Origin: Melioribacter roseus
GTDB lineage: Bacteria > Bacteroidota > Ignavibacteria > Ignavibacteriales > Melioribacteraceae
Direction: 5' to 3'
DNA: 48,113 nucleotides
Assembly: GCA_020723165.1 (NCBI GenBank)
Contig: DYJK01000014.1
Coordinates: 1-48,113, forward strand
Shown here: in pieces, positions 1 through 8,494 of the stretch
Position numbering within the stretch: position 1 is the stretch's first letter
How the letters are laid out: each line of letters opens with the position of its first letter
Position numbers and translations under genes: made by a program
The notes under the pieces: generated by a model
The model's database searches: none
Told to the model about the DNA's origin: nothing
Seen by the model: only the letters and a program-made list of their open reading frames with translations

Positions 1-1
1 T

Positions 2-1837
2 TTTAATCACGGGAAAAATAAGATTCTTTCAAGTTACGGTGGAATAGGTTCCGTTGTTGATACAACAGATAATTCCGTTATAATAGAGACATTTGATAAT
101 TGGGGTTATAATCATATTTTGAATTCAACTGAAATTGAGCAATACCTAATAATTGATGACAGATTACTTTCGAGACTCAAATATATTTTTACCAGTCTAC
201 AACATATTGTAAGTGTTCCAGATGAATATGATAGAAGAATTCATCCAAAGGCTAATTATTTCCCAAAATGGTTTTATTGTCCGAAGTGTAAACAGTTCAA
301 AGAATATTTTGAGTGGTTTAAATCCTGGAAAGAAATTGGAAAAGACCAAGCATATTTTTTTCCGCCTAAGTGCTCGAACAAAGAATGTTATGAAGAAATA
401 CTTGAACAAGTTCGATTTGTTATGACTTGTCCAAATGGCCATATTCAAGATTTACCTTGGAAGTTTTGGAATAAACAAACAAAAGAAAAACAAGCCAGAC
501 AAAATTTTAATACAGAAGATGAAGGGGAAGATAGCAGAGGCTCAATATTATTAGACTTTAGTTCAAAATGCTGTGAGAATCAAAAACTAATTTACTCTGT
601 TAGTAGAGAAAACTCAGAATTGTCTGGAATACATATTGAATGTAAAAGCTGTGGTAAAGCAGAAAATTTAAGCGGTATTTTTGGATTTAGAATGAAATGT
701 AATGGTAACTCACCTTGGTTTGGAATGAAAGTACATCAAAGTTGTGAAGAAAAATTAAAAGTTGTAATTAAATCAAGCAACAGTATATACTATGCCAACT
801 TAATTTCAAGTATTTACATACCAGTTAATCAGATTAGTTTGAAACAAGAACACAGAGTTTTAATTTCTAAATGGTTGGAGAGAGGCAAACAACCAGATGA
901 AATTATAAGAGATTTGAAACTTGATTATGATGTACCAGAATCTGAAACCAAAAAATACATACAAGGATCTGAAAGTTATATCTCAGAACAATCATTTAGG
1001 GAAGTAGAGTATGATTATTTCCTAACTAAAGAAATTGAATTGGGTGATTCAATAAAGTTTTCGAAAATTGATGTAAAAGACAGAATAAAAGGTTTAGATA
1101 CGATAGTAAGAATAGAAAAGTTGAAACAAATTTCTGTTCAAACATCTTTTACTCGTCAAATGCCTATTGATGCTGATGCAATTTTATTAACGGATGATGA
1201 GTCTAATGCAATAGAATATGAAGTAAAACGACAATCTACATCTTCAAAGAATATTAATACTTCAATCTTACCCGGCATTGAGTCATTTGGCGAAGCAATT
1301 CTATTCACAATTAATAAAAATGGATTAGATGAATGGTATAAAAATGATAATGTTGTGAAGCGAGCAAGTGTAATTAGAAATAATGCACAATCTTCACAAC
1401 GTAAATTTGTAAGAAGAATTAGCGAAGGTGTTACTCCACAATTTTTGTTAATACATACACTCTCTCATTTAATAATAAAAGAATTAGAATATGTATGTGG
1501 TTATCCAGCAGCTTCACTACAAGAACGACTTTATGTTGGCAATAAGATGTTCGGATTTATGATAATGGCAATCGAAGGAACTGAAGGAAGTCTTGGTGGC
1601 TTAGTAAGTCAATGCGATGACCTTGACAATTTAAAACGAATAATAAATAGTGCAATAGAAAGAGCTAAGGATTGTTCATCTGATCCAATATGTGAAAACT
1701 CAGATGGACAAGGAGTTGAAAACTTAAATCTTGCAGCTTGTTATTCTTGTACACTTTTACCGGATATATCTTGTGAAATGTTCAATTCTTTTTTAGATAG
1801 GAAACTTTTAATAGATAACGATTTTGGATTTTTTTAA
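2..1837 (+). CDS. drmB: DrmB-like DUF1998 protein of a DISARM defence system (5' end outside window)
   Basis: The frame is open to the left edge, so the gene is cut; 611 codons are visible. The first visible residues (SSYGGIGSVVD, then FDNW) fit the extreme N-terminus of DrmB, so little is missing, and a TTG at 119 is not the true start. Zinc-finger-like pairs follow (CPKC, then PPKCSNKEC), then a TCPNGHIQDLPW motif and another CKSC. The C-terminal third is the DUF1998 signature: HTLSHLIIKELE, GYPAASLQERLY, EGSLGGLV and the cysteine set CSSDPIC / AACYSCTLLPDISCE. In DISARM, DrmB works with the DrmA helicase in restricting phage DNA. DrmA would be expected off the left edge; no DrmC follows. 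The gene ends 34 bases before a repeat element. The family call is by eye from motifs. Confidence 0.85.
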   Translation, partial: FNHGKNKILSSYGGIGSVVDTTDNSVIIETFDNWGYNHILNSTEIEQYLIIDDRLLSRLKYIFTSLQHIVSVPDEYDRRIHPKANYFPKWFYCPKCKQFKEYFEWFKSWKEIGKDQAYFFPPKCSNKECYEEILEQVRFVMTCPNGHIQDLPWKFWNKQTKEKQARQNFNTEDEGEDSRGSILLDFSSKCCENQKLIYSVSRENSELSGIHIECKSCGKAENLSGIFGFRMKCNGNSPWFGMKVHQSCEEKLKVVIKSSNSIYYANLISSIYIPVNQISLKQEHRVLISKWLERGKQPDEIIRDLKLDYDVPESETKKYIQGSESYISEQSFREVEYDYFLTKEIELGDSIKFSKIDVKDRIKGLDTIVRIEKLKQISVQTSFTRQMPIDADAILLTDDESNAIEYEVKRQSTSSKNINTSILPGIESFGEAILFTINKNGLDEWYKNDNVVKRASVIRNNAQSSQRKFVRRISEGVTPQFLLIHTLSHLIIKELEYVCGYPAASLQERLYVGNKMFGFMIMAIEGTEGSLGGLVSQCDDLDNLKRIINSAIERAKDCSSDPICENSDGQGVENLNLAACYSCTLLPDISCEMFNSFLDRKLLIDNDFGFF

Positions 1838-1870
1838 AAATGAAATTTTATGAAATATAAAAACGCATAT

Positions 1871-1980
1871 AATGTCGCAACTTAAAGCGACCACCTCTTC
1901 GATGCGGTCTAATTGAGTCGCATTAAGGTAGGTTTTAAAGTCCGCGCGGTGGTAAGTTTGTTGTGTAAAGTTAGTTATAC
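1871..1980 (+). repeat. Dispersed intergenic repeat, copy A (attC-like)
   Basis: This fills the gap between drmB and namZ and runs into the last codons of namZ. Two blocks recur in reverse orientation near 43.1 kb: 1900-1929 matches 43095-43124 with two mismatches in 30, and 1955-1972 matches 43061-43078 exactly over 18 bases. Inside, GTCGC and GCGAC can pair, as can CCACC (1891) and GGTGG (about 1949). It ends GTTATAC, which resembles an integron R' box. The attC reading is a hypothesis; the repeat itself is directly visible. Confidence 0.6.
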
Positions 1981-3200
1981 AAATAATATCTCTTCGAAAT
2001 CTCTCTGAATTTGTTAACATCTTTTTTCAAAATATCTTTTATATCTTCAACCCGGTATTTTTCCGAAAATTTTAACCTGATTTGGTCTGTCCCCATAACT
2101 TTATCAAACATTTTTATTCTTGTCGAATCTGTGAGATCGAAAATTTTTTTATCGGGGTATAACTGATTATGAACTTGCATGAATTGGAACTGCAATTCCA
2201 ATAGATCAACGGCATCAGCGTTAGTAAAATGAATCTGCACGCCGTTAAGAATTTTATCAAGCCATATCCCGTAATTTGTTTTATAGGTGGTTGGTCTGAA
2301 CACAACCCCGTTAAGGTTCAGTTTATTCATTCTATCTGCCAAAGAATCTGCATTAATCCAATCAGCTGCAAAAGTTTGGAATGGAAGTGTGTAGCTAATA
2401 CCAATTGATATTGTTACTAATTCTCCCAGTACACCGGTACTTACAACGTAAAAAGGTATTTGACTGTACGGTACGTTGGCAGAAGTTGGCACCCAAATTA
2501 AACCGGTATCATCAAAAGTCATCCAACGTTCCCATCCGTTCATTTTAATAATATTCAGCTTGCACTTAACCCCGTTTGTTAACATTCCTTCTTCGTTTAA
2601 GAGATAAGCTAACTCGCCGCAAGTTAATCCATACACATAAGGGATTTTGAATCGGCTTACAAACGAAATAAAATTATCTTCGGGAATATTTCCTTCTATA
2701 CGTAAACCTCCAAGCGGATTTGGTCTATCGAGAACAACAAACTCAATATTATTTTCAGCGGCAGCTTCCATTGTATAACCAAGAGTGCTTATGTAGGTGT
2801 AGGAGCGGCATCCTATATCCTGGATATCATACACAAGTAGATCAATATCCAAGAGCATTTCAGGTGTAGGTTTTTGCCGCTTTCCGTAGAGCGAATAAAA
2901 TTTAATCCCGGTTAAACTATCAACAAAATCATCGGTCGATTCTCCGGCGGAATTAAATCCCCTGAAACCATGTTCAGGACTAAAAACAGAAACGAGATCA
3001 AAATTTTTTGCTTTATGAAAAAGATCAACATTAGAGACCAATCTGCTGTTAAGCCCGGTATGATTTGTTACCAGACCTACTCTTTTACCCGATAGAATTG
3101 AAAAATTATCTCTCTCTAAAACATCGAGTCCTAAAAGTACTTTTTGATTTTGAGCAAATAAAAAGGAATGTAGCAATAAAAAAAATAACCATAACTTCAT
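1971..3200 (-). CDS. namZ: DUF1343 / NamZ-like exo-beta-N-acetylmuramidase, exported
   Basis: 409 residues. The N-terminus (MKLWLFFLLLHSFLFA) is a signal peptide, so the enzyme acts outside the inner membrane. Family motifs are present: GLVTNHTG (42-49), SPEHGFRG (74-81), YDIQDIGCRSYTY (about 130-142) and LDRPNPLGG (about 165). Characterised members (GH171, NamZ) remove N-acetylmuramic acid from the non-reducing end of peptidoglycan fragments; activity here is inferred from family. It is the last gene of hutI-ftcD-fchA-namZ, and its ATG overlaps the fchA stop by four bases (ATGA type). Placing a murein-recycling enzyme behind histidine genes suggests shared transcription rather than shared pathway. 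Its stop codon at 1971-1973 lies inside the dispersed repeat, so that element may have replaced the original 3' flank. Confidence 0.85.
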   Translation of the reverse strand: MKLWLFFLLLHSFLFAQNQKVLLGLDVLERDNFSILSGKRVGLVTNHTGLNSRLVSNVDLFHKAKNFDLVSVFSPEHGFRGFNSAGESTDDFVDSLTGIKFYSLYGKRQKPTPEMLLDIDLLVYDIQDIGCRSYTYISTLGYTMEAAAENNIEFVVLDRPNPLGGLRIEGNIPEDNFISFVSRFKIPYVYGLTCGELAYLLNEEGMLTNGVKCKLNIIKMNGWERWMTFDDTGLIWVPTSANVPYSQIPFYVVSTGVLGELVTISIGISYTLPFQTFAADWINADSLADRMNKLNLNGVVFRPTTYKTNYGIWLDKILNGVQIHFTNADAVDLLELQFQFMQVHNQLYPDKKIFDLTDSTRIKMFDKVMGTDQIRLKFSEKYRVEDIKDILKKDVNKFREISKRYYLYN

Positions 3201-3829
3201 GATGACATAAGCGATTTTATTATTGATTCAAGAAGCGAAGTTGTACCCCGATCGATTTCTTCGTTAAGTATAGATACCCGTTTTCTTATTTCATCTGCTA
3301 TAGTTTGGTTATTTAAAGATGAACAATTGATTAGTACATTGAGATAAGCACCGTAAGAAGATGTTTTGATTAACGATGCTGCTACACCGGCATCGGATAG
3401 TGAATTTCGATTCCCTTTATCTACTACGACTTTTATGATAGGCAATAACTCGTAACAATTTTTAATTACTTCGGAAGGGATTTCGGCAGCACCGATTGTT
3501 GCTTGTTCTATCGCATTTGTTCTTATAGTTTTTTCTTGATCTGATTCTTTTGGAAGCTTGAACGCTGCCATAACATTATCAAATGCATCATTATCTTTTT
3601 GAGCGAGTTCAATAAATTTTTTCTGGTAAGTTTCTAATCTTCCTTTTAACGAGATCATTTCACTTTCAACTTCAGCATATTTCTTTTTGCCGATTGTAAG
3701 ATTGCAGACCATAGTTCCCAGACTTGCCGATAAAGCACCGCAAAGCGCTGCTACATTACCACCGCCCGGTGTTGGCGAGTTTGAAGATAATTCATTCAAA
3801 TATTCTTGCATTGTTTTTGAGAGATCCAT
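3197..3829 (-). CDS. fchA: Formiminotetrahydrofolate cyclodeaminase
   Basis: 210 residues, the normal length for a free-standing cyclodeaminase (the FTCD C-terminal domain family). The diagnostic PTPGGG motif is at 19-24, followed by the small-residue helix AALCGALSASLG; further on comes the conserved SDAGVAA. It converts 5-formimino-THF to 5,10-methenyl-THF with release of ammonia. The substrate is made by FtcD, encoded directly upstream on the same strand. In animals the two activities are fused; here they are separate genes. An AGGAG ribosome site lies about six bases before the ATG. Unusually for this operon, a 147-base gap holding a palindromic repeat separates it from ftcD; the other junctions overlap. 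Confidence 0.92.
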   Translation of the reverse strand: MDLSKTMQEYLNELSSNSPTPGGGNVAALCGALSASLGTMVCNLTIGKKKYAEVESEMISLKGRLETYQKKFIELAQKDNDAFDNVMAAFKLPKESDQEKTIRTNAIEQATIGAAEIPSEVIKNCYELLPIIKVVVDKGNRNSLSDAGVAASLIKTSSYGAYLNVLINCSSLNNQTIADEIRKRVSILNEEIDRGTTSLLESIIKSLMSS

Positions 3830-3846
3830 TGTTACTCCTATTCTTG

Positions 3847-3980
3847 TAATTCTGATACCGAAAATGAGTAAAACGAATTTTCGGGAGAAGAATCTCTAAC
3901 ACGTGTTATAAGAGATTCTCTGCCTTAAAAACGGCGGACAAGTTCGTCGCCCCGTGATTGCCGGGACTCCTCAGAATTAG
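3847..3980. repeat. MITE-like palindromic interspersed repeat between ftcD and fchA
   Basis: The ends are inverted copies: GTAATTCTGA at 3847-3856 and TCAGAATTAG at 3971-3980. The centre carries a perfect 9-base inverted repeat, AGAATCTCT / AGAGATTCT, around 3889-3920, with AACACGTGTT between the arms. A CCCCGTGATTGCCGGG hairpin is near 3952. It inserts into an otherwise overlapping operon, and its right end includes the ftcD stop codon. No ORF is inside, so it would be a non-autonomous element. From memory, this resembles short palindromic repeats scattered between genes in related genomes; copy number was not tested. Confidence 0.65.
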
Positions 3981-5014
3981 ATTATGTATTCAATAATTTT
4001 TTCTTCAGGTAAAAATTGATTAAGCGAACTCAACCCTAATTTATCAATAGCTAATTGGACTAATTTCTTTTCATCGATCTCATTATTACTTGAATAAAAT
4101 TTCCCGGCTTCGAGCAACGCTTCGAGCGGAACGAGTCCAATGATTTCGCTGCCGTCCACTTCGACACCTAATCTTTCGGCTTCCTTTTTCACTTCTTCAA
4201 ACGCTACGTGTATAGGTGTAACCTTGTAATTGGTCAAGTTGATTGACACCTGGGTACAATTATATTTTTCTAATGATACACCCATTCCTTTGAATTCTTT
4301 CAAACGTCCCGGAACTTTTACAGTTTTACCATCAATTTTAATAACGTTACCATTTTCATCGCGTTTAGAATAGCCGCTTTCACGTAGAACTTCCGCAATT
4401 TCTTTTGCATACTTAACATCGGTAGAACTAATATTTACATTATACGCAATTAAAAAGAAACGCGAACCGGTTACTATTGCACCAAGTTTGGGATTAAATT
4501 TTGCTTCGCCGTAATCGGGTATCCAATTCGGATCTTTTATTTTTTCTTCTAATCCTTCGTATTCACCTTGACGAATGCTAGATAAACTTTTTCTGTCTGC
4601 TTTTCTTGCTGCATGTTCATATAAATAAACCGGTACATTAAGTTCTTTGGAAATTATCCCGGCAAATTGTTCTGATATTTTAACACATTCTTCCGTTGTA
4701 ACGTTCGAAACCGGTACAAAGGGAACGACATCGATAGCACCTAAACGCGGATGCTCGCCTTTGTGGTTTCTCATATCAATATGTTCAGCCGCGGCTTTAC
4801 AAGCATTCACAGCACCATTTAATATTCCTTCTTCGTTGCCGGCAAGTGTAACAACAACACGGTTATAATCAGCATCCGGTTCAAGACTTAATAGTTTGGC
4901 ATCCTTGGTTGAATTAATAGCATTTCTAATTGCATCAAATGTTTTTTGATCTTTCCCTTCACTGAAATTTGGAACGCACTCAATTATTTTTTTCTTCCTA
5001 CTCTCTGGTGTCAT
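3977..5014 (-). CDS. ftcD: Glutamate formimidoyltransferase
   Basis: 345 residues, slightly longer than the usual ~300 of the stand-alone enzyme. Conserved features are ECVPNFSEG (12-20), AGNEEGI and NHKGEHPRLGAID (83-95), whose histidines form the catalytic/folate site in the family. It moves the formimino group from N-formimino-L-glutamate, the HutI product, to tetrahydrofolate, releasing glutamate. The ATG overlaps the hutI stop by four bases, which suggests translational coupling. The last codons and the stop lie inside the terminal inverted repeat of the 3847-3980 element, so the C-terminal residues may have been changed by that insertion. hutH and hutU are not in the window. Confidence 0.93.
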   Translation of the reverse strand: MTPESRKKKIIECVPNFSEGKDQKTFDAIRNAINSTKDAKLLSLEPDADYNRVVVTLAGNEEGILNGAVNACKAAAEHIDMRNHKGEHPRLGAIDVVPFVPVSNVTTEECVKISEQFAGIISKELNVPVYLYEHAARKADRKSLSSIRQGEYEGLEEKIKDPNWIPDYGEAKFNPKLGAIVTGSRFFLIAYNVNISSTDVKYAKEIAEVLRESGYSKRDENGNVIKIDGKTVKVPGRLKEFKGMGVSLEKYNCTQVSINLTNYKVTPIHVAFEEVKKEAERLGVEVDGSEIIGLVPLEALLEAGKFYSSNNEIDEKKLVQLAIDKLGLSSLNQFLPEEKIIEYII

Positions 5015-6267
5015 GAAATCTCCGGATTACGTTTATAGATGATATTACCTTTTTTGATTGTCATCGAATTTAAATTTTGTCCTATATTGTAAATTATTTC
5101 AGGATAGTTTTTAGCATCAAATATAGAAAAGTCCGCTTGTTTGCCGATCTCGATGCTTCCGATTTTATCATTCATATTAATTGCTTTAGCTGCATTGATT
5201 GTTACAGCACAAATTATTTCTTCCGCTTTCATTTTCATCTGGAGTGCTGCCAAACTCATTATGAAATGCAGATTTTGGATATTCGAAGAACCTGGATTGT
5301 AGTCTGTTGATAAGGCAACTATTGCATCTTGATCAATTAATTTTCTTGCCGGTGCATAATTATAATTCAAGAAAAATGACACTCCGGGCAGCAGAACCGA
5401 AACAACATCAGATTTAGCTAATTTATGAATATCCTCATCACGTATTACTTCAAGATGATCAGCCGAATATGCTTTATGTTTGAGCGCAACATCTAATCCG
5501 CCAATATTATTAAACTGCTCGGTATGAAGCCGTATTTTATATCCCAGCTTTTTTGCCTTTGTAAATATTTTATCAACCTCTTCGGAACTAAAAGCACTCT
5601 TCTCACAAAAGGCATCAACAAATTCTGCAAGATTATTTTTAATAATAAATGGTAAGAGTTCATCGGTAATAAGTTTAATGTAATTCTTATGATCGTTTTT
5701 GTACTCAAGCGGATAAGTGTGCGCACCAAGGAAAGTTGGGATTATATCGATTGGCAATAACTTTTTGAAATAGTTTATTACTTGGAGGAGTTTAATCTCA
5801 TCGTAATAACTTAACCCGTAACCGCTTTTTATTTCTAATGCAGTTATACCCTGGGAAATAAAATTGTCTATTCGTGGTCTGATGATTTTAATTAAATCTT
5901 CAAAAGATGATTGTCGTACGGCTTTAACCGTAGAATTTATTCCGCCGCCGGCTTCGGCAATTTCCTCGTATGTTGCGCCATTTAACCTCATCAAGAATTC
6001 GTTTGCCCTATTTCCGGCAAAAGCGGTATGAGTATGGCATTCAATCAAGCCTGGTAATACCAATCTATCTTTTACGTCAATTATTTCATCAAATCTGTGC
6101 TTATTGATTGTTGAATTTTTTATGAAATCTTTGATAATTCCATTTTCTACTATTATTGAATGATCATAAAGCGGTTCAAGGGAAGCTAAATCTTTCCCTC
6201 TTTTATAGTTTTTGCCAAAAGTATTGATGGTAACAATTTGAGAAGGTTCTTTTATTAATTTTTTCAT
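5011..6267 (-). CDS. hutI: Imidazolonepropionase
   Basis: 418 residues from the ATG at 6267. The open frame reaches back to 6333, but those extra 22 residues are not family-like and lie in the promoter-bearing gap, so the internal ATG is preferred. It is an amidohydrolase-fold enzyme that hydrolyses imidazolone-5-propionate to N-formimino-L-glutamate. Metal ligands H78 and H80 are in IECHTHTAFAGNRANEF; later come the LHTEQFN histidine and LSTDYNPGSS, which carries the catalytic aspartate region. It is the first gene of hutI-ftcD-fchA-namZ and is divergent from glgA across about 160 bases, where its promoter should lie. Confidence 0.93.
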   Translation of the reverse strand: MKKLIKEPSQIVTINTFGKNYKRGKDLASLEPLYDHSIIVENGIIKDFIKNSTINKHRFDEIIDVKDRLVLPGLIECHTHTAFAGNRANEFLMRLNGATYEEIAEAGGGINSTVKAVRQSSFEDLIKIIRPRIDNFISQGITALEIKSGYGLSYYDEIKLLQVINYFKKLLPIDIIPTFLGAHTYPLEYKNDHKNYIKLITDELLPFIIKNNLAEFVDAFCEKSAFSSEEVDKIFTKAKKLGYKIRLHTEQFNNIGGLDVALKHKAYSADHLEVIRDEDIHKLAKSDVVSVLLPGVSFFLNYNYAPARKLIDQDAIVALSTDYNPGSSNIQNLHFIMSLAALQMKMKAEEIICAVTINAAKAINMNDKIGSIEIGKQADFSIFDAKNYPEIIYNIGQNLNSMTIKKGNIIYKRNPEIS

Positions 6268-6367
6268 TATAGTCCGAATCTTAGAAAAATCACTCAAAAA
6301 CAGACGAAAATTGGTTTTTATTACCCACTTCAAAAATAGATAAATAATAAGTTTATTTTCTAATCTT

Positions 6368-6399
6368 TTTGTTGGTGGGTTTCAATTTTCGTATTTTTG
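6368..6399 (+). promoter_or_regulatory. Bacteroidota-type promoter for the glgA operon
   Basis: TTTG (6368-6371) is followed, after 20 bases, by TATTTTTG (6392-6399), matching the -33 TTTG / -7 TAnnTTTG pattern of the Bacteroidota primary sigma factor. A start near 6405 would give a leader of about 25 bases to the glgA ATG. The same -7 octamer occurs on the minus strand at 6331-6338, upstream of hutI, but without a good -33 partner. Prediction only. Confidence 0.45.
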
Positions 6400-6428
6400 C
6401 ATGTTAAAAACTATAGGACCAGCCATAA

Positions 6429-7916
6429 ATGCCTTCAAAGTATAAAATTCTTTTCGTTACATCAGAAGTAGTCCCATTCATTAAAACCGGCGGTCTCGCC
6501 GATGTTTCATCTGCATTACCTCAAAAATTACAAGAATTAGGGCACCAAGTTCGTATTGTTGTACCAAAATACGGTGCAATAGACGAAAGAAAACACAAAA
6601 TTCACGAGGTAGTTCGATTAAAGGATTTAAAAATCAATATTGGAGAAAAAGAAGTAATTTTTTCACTCCGTTCTTCATTCTTGATAGGTCCTAAAACAAG
6701 GGTACAGATATACTTTCTTGATAACCCGGAATATTTTGGAAGCAGACATAGTTTATATACCGATCCTCTTTCAGGTGAGGAATATCCAGATAATGATGAA
6801 AGATTTATTCTCCTTGCCCGTGCAGTATTTGAATTAGTAACAAAACTAGGCTGGGTGCCTGATATTATTCATTGTAATGATTGGCAAACCGGTTTGGTAC
6901 CGGCTTATTTGAAATCCGCATTTGCAAAAGACCCCCTCTTTACACCTATAAAAACCTTATTTACCATTCATAATCTTTCTTTCCAGGGCATTTTCTCTAA
7001 AAGTACTTTTGCTAAAACTGCATTACCAGCAGAATTAGAAAGTGAGAGAGGTATCCTTTTTAAAGGTAAATTAAATTTTCTAAAAAGTGCTCTCACTTAT
7101 TCGGATATGATCAATACTGTAAGCGAGACGTACTCAAAAGAAATTTGTCAGTTCAAAGAATTTGGATCGGGCTTGCATGATATTTTAAGCAAACGTAAAA
7201 AGGATATGTATGGAATTATAAACGGAATTGATGATACAATATGGAATCCGGAAGTAGATGCAAAAATTCAGCATAAGTATTCAATTAAAAATATTGAACA
7301 TAAAGAAGAGAACAAAAAAGCATTAGCTAATAATTACGGCTTTGACTACGATGAAAAAATTCCCGTCGTTGGAATGATTTCAAGATTGTTTGAGGATAAA
7401 GGATTGGACCTATTGGAAAAGGCATTCCCACAGTTGATGAAGTTAAATATGCGATTGATATTGCTTGGAACCGGCGATAAGAAATATCATAAATTTTTTA
7501 CAAGTGCTGCTTCCAAATACTCGGATAAATTTTCTTGCTTCATCGGCTTTGATGAAGAACTAGCTCACCTGATTGAAGCCGGTTCGGATATTTTCTTGAT
7601 GCCTTCAAAATATGAACCGTGCGGTTTGAACCAAATGTATAGTCTCGTTTACGGAACTGTCCCGGTAGCTCACAAGACCGGCGGTTTAGCCGATACTGTC
7701 CAGCCGTTCAACTCTAAAAATAATTCCGGTAATGGTTTCGTTTTTGAAAAATATACTTCACTTAGTATGATTACCGAATTGAAAAAGGCAATCAAAATTT
7801 TTACTAACGATAAAGAAACCTGGCAGACAATTATGAAGAACGGGATGAAATCTAATTTTAGCTGGCTCAATTCTGCCAAAAAGTATGTTGATCTTTACAA
7901 AAAACTCACCGATTGA
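6429..7916 (+). CDS. glgA: Glycogen (starch) synthase, GT5 family
   Basis: 495 residues, typical for bacterial GlgA. The N-terminal nucleotide-sugar loop KTGGLAD is at 19-25. HCNDWQTGLVPAYL and FTIHNLSFQG are characteristic GT5 segments, and the C-terminal EPCGLNQMYSLVYGTVPVAH followed by KTGGLADTV (396-424) holds the catalytic glutamate and the acceptor loop. It extends alpha-1,4-glucan using ADP-glucose (or UDP-glucose) in the cytoplasm. It starts a plus-strand run with gmhB and three envelope genes, joined by very short gaps or overlaps. No glgB or glgC is nearby. From memory, glgA next to a DUF4270-type lipoprotein is a recurring Bacteroidota arrangement, and the gene at 8491 fits that place. 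Confidence 0.95.
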   Translation: MPSKYKILFVTSEVVPFIKTGGLADVSSALPQKLQELGHQVRIVVPKYGAIDERKHKIHEVVRLKDLKINIGEKEVIFSLRSSFLIGPKTRVQIYFLDNPEYFGSRHSLYTDPLSGEEYPDNDERFILLARAVFELVTKLGWVPDIIHCNDWQTGLVPAYLKSAFAKDPLFTPIKTLFTIHNLSFQGIFSKSTFAKTALPAELESERGILFKGKLNFLKSALTYSDMINTVSETYSKEICQFKEFGSGLHDILSKRKKDMYGIINGIDDTIWNPEVDAKIQHKYSIKNIEHKEENKKALANNYGFDYDEKIPVVGMISRLFEDKGLDLLEKAFPQLMKLNMRLILLGTGDKKYHKFFTSAASKYSDKFSCFIGFDEELAHLIEAGSDIFLMPSKYEPCGLNQMYSLVYGTVPVAHKTGGLADTVQPFNSKNNSGNGFVFEKYTSLSMITELKKAIKIFTNDKETWQTIMKNGMKSNFSWLNSAKKYVDLYKKLTD

Positions 7917-7921
7917 TATTA

Positions 7922-8494
7922 ATGTCGAACTATGCACTATTTTTAGATAGGGATGGAACAATAAATTTTGATTCCGGCTACCTTAAAGACCCAAATGAAG
8001 TTATACTTTTACCCGGTGTAGCTGATGGCATAAAATACCTAAAAGATAAATTCAATCTGAAGATAATCGTAATATCAAATCAAGCCGGTATAGCTTATGG
8101 TTTGATGACCCACGAAGATGTAAAAAATGTTAACGAAAAAATTAATGCGCTGCTTCAAGAATACGGCACTTTCATAGATGCTTTCTATTACTGCCCATAT
8201 CATCCGCAATATAATACCGATGAAGAATCAAAATGTAGGAAACCATCTCCGTATATGATTGTTAAAGCAGCAGCTGAATACAACATTGATTTAGGTAAAT
8301 CATATATGATTGGCGATAAAAGTATAGATGTATTATGCGGAATGAATGCCGGTGTGAAGACGATTTTGATATCAAATGATAATACGGAAATTAATGTCTT
8401 GCATAATCAAGGGAAAAAGCCCAATTTTGTAGCCGCAAATTTTAAAGCAGCTTGCGATTATATTGATAATGATTTTTCGGAGGCAGTTAATTGA
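7922..8494 (+). CDS. gmhB: D-glycero-D-manno-heptose 1,7-bisphosphate phosphatase (HAD)
   Basis: 190 residues from the ATG at 7922. A TTG at 7913 overlapping the glgA stop (TTGA) would add three residues and cannot be excluded, since the same overlap occurs at other junctions here. HAD motif I is LFLDRDGTIN with D9 and D11; motif II is VISNQAG; motif III is CRKPSPYM; motif IV is IGDKSIDV. The zinc loop CPYHPQ...KCRKP keeps Cys, His and the last Cys, but the E. coli enzyme has CxC where this one has SKC, so zinc binding may differ. It would make ADP-heptose precursors for lipopolysaccharide. A histidinol-phosphatase role (HisB N-domain) is the main alternative. Confidence 0.85.
   Translation: MSNYALFLDRDGTINFDSGYLKDPNEVILLPGVADGIKYLKDKFNLKIIVISNQAGIAYGLMTHEDVKNVNEKINALLQEYGTFIDAFYYCPYHPQYNTDEESKCRKPSPYMIVKAAAEYNIDLGKSYMIGDKSIDVLCGMNAGVKTILISNDNTEINVLHNQGKKPNFVAANFKAACDYIDNDFSEAVN

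Noticed and set aside
6268-6333. Longer start for hutI at 6333
   Set aside because: The added residues are not like the family N-terminus and cover the divergent promoter region; the ATG at 6267 gives the usual length.
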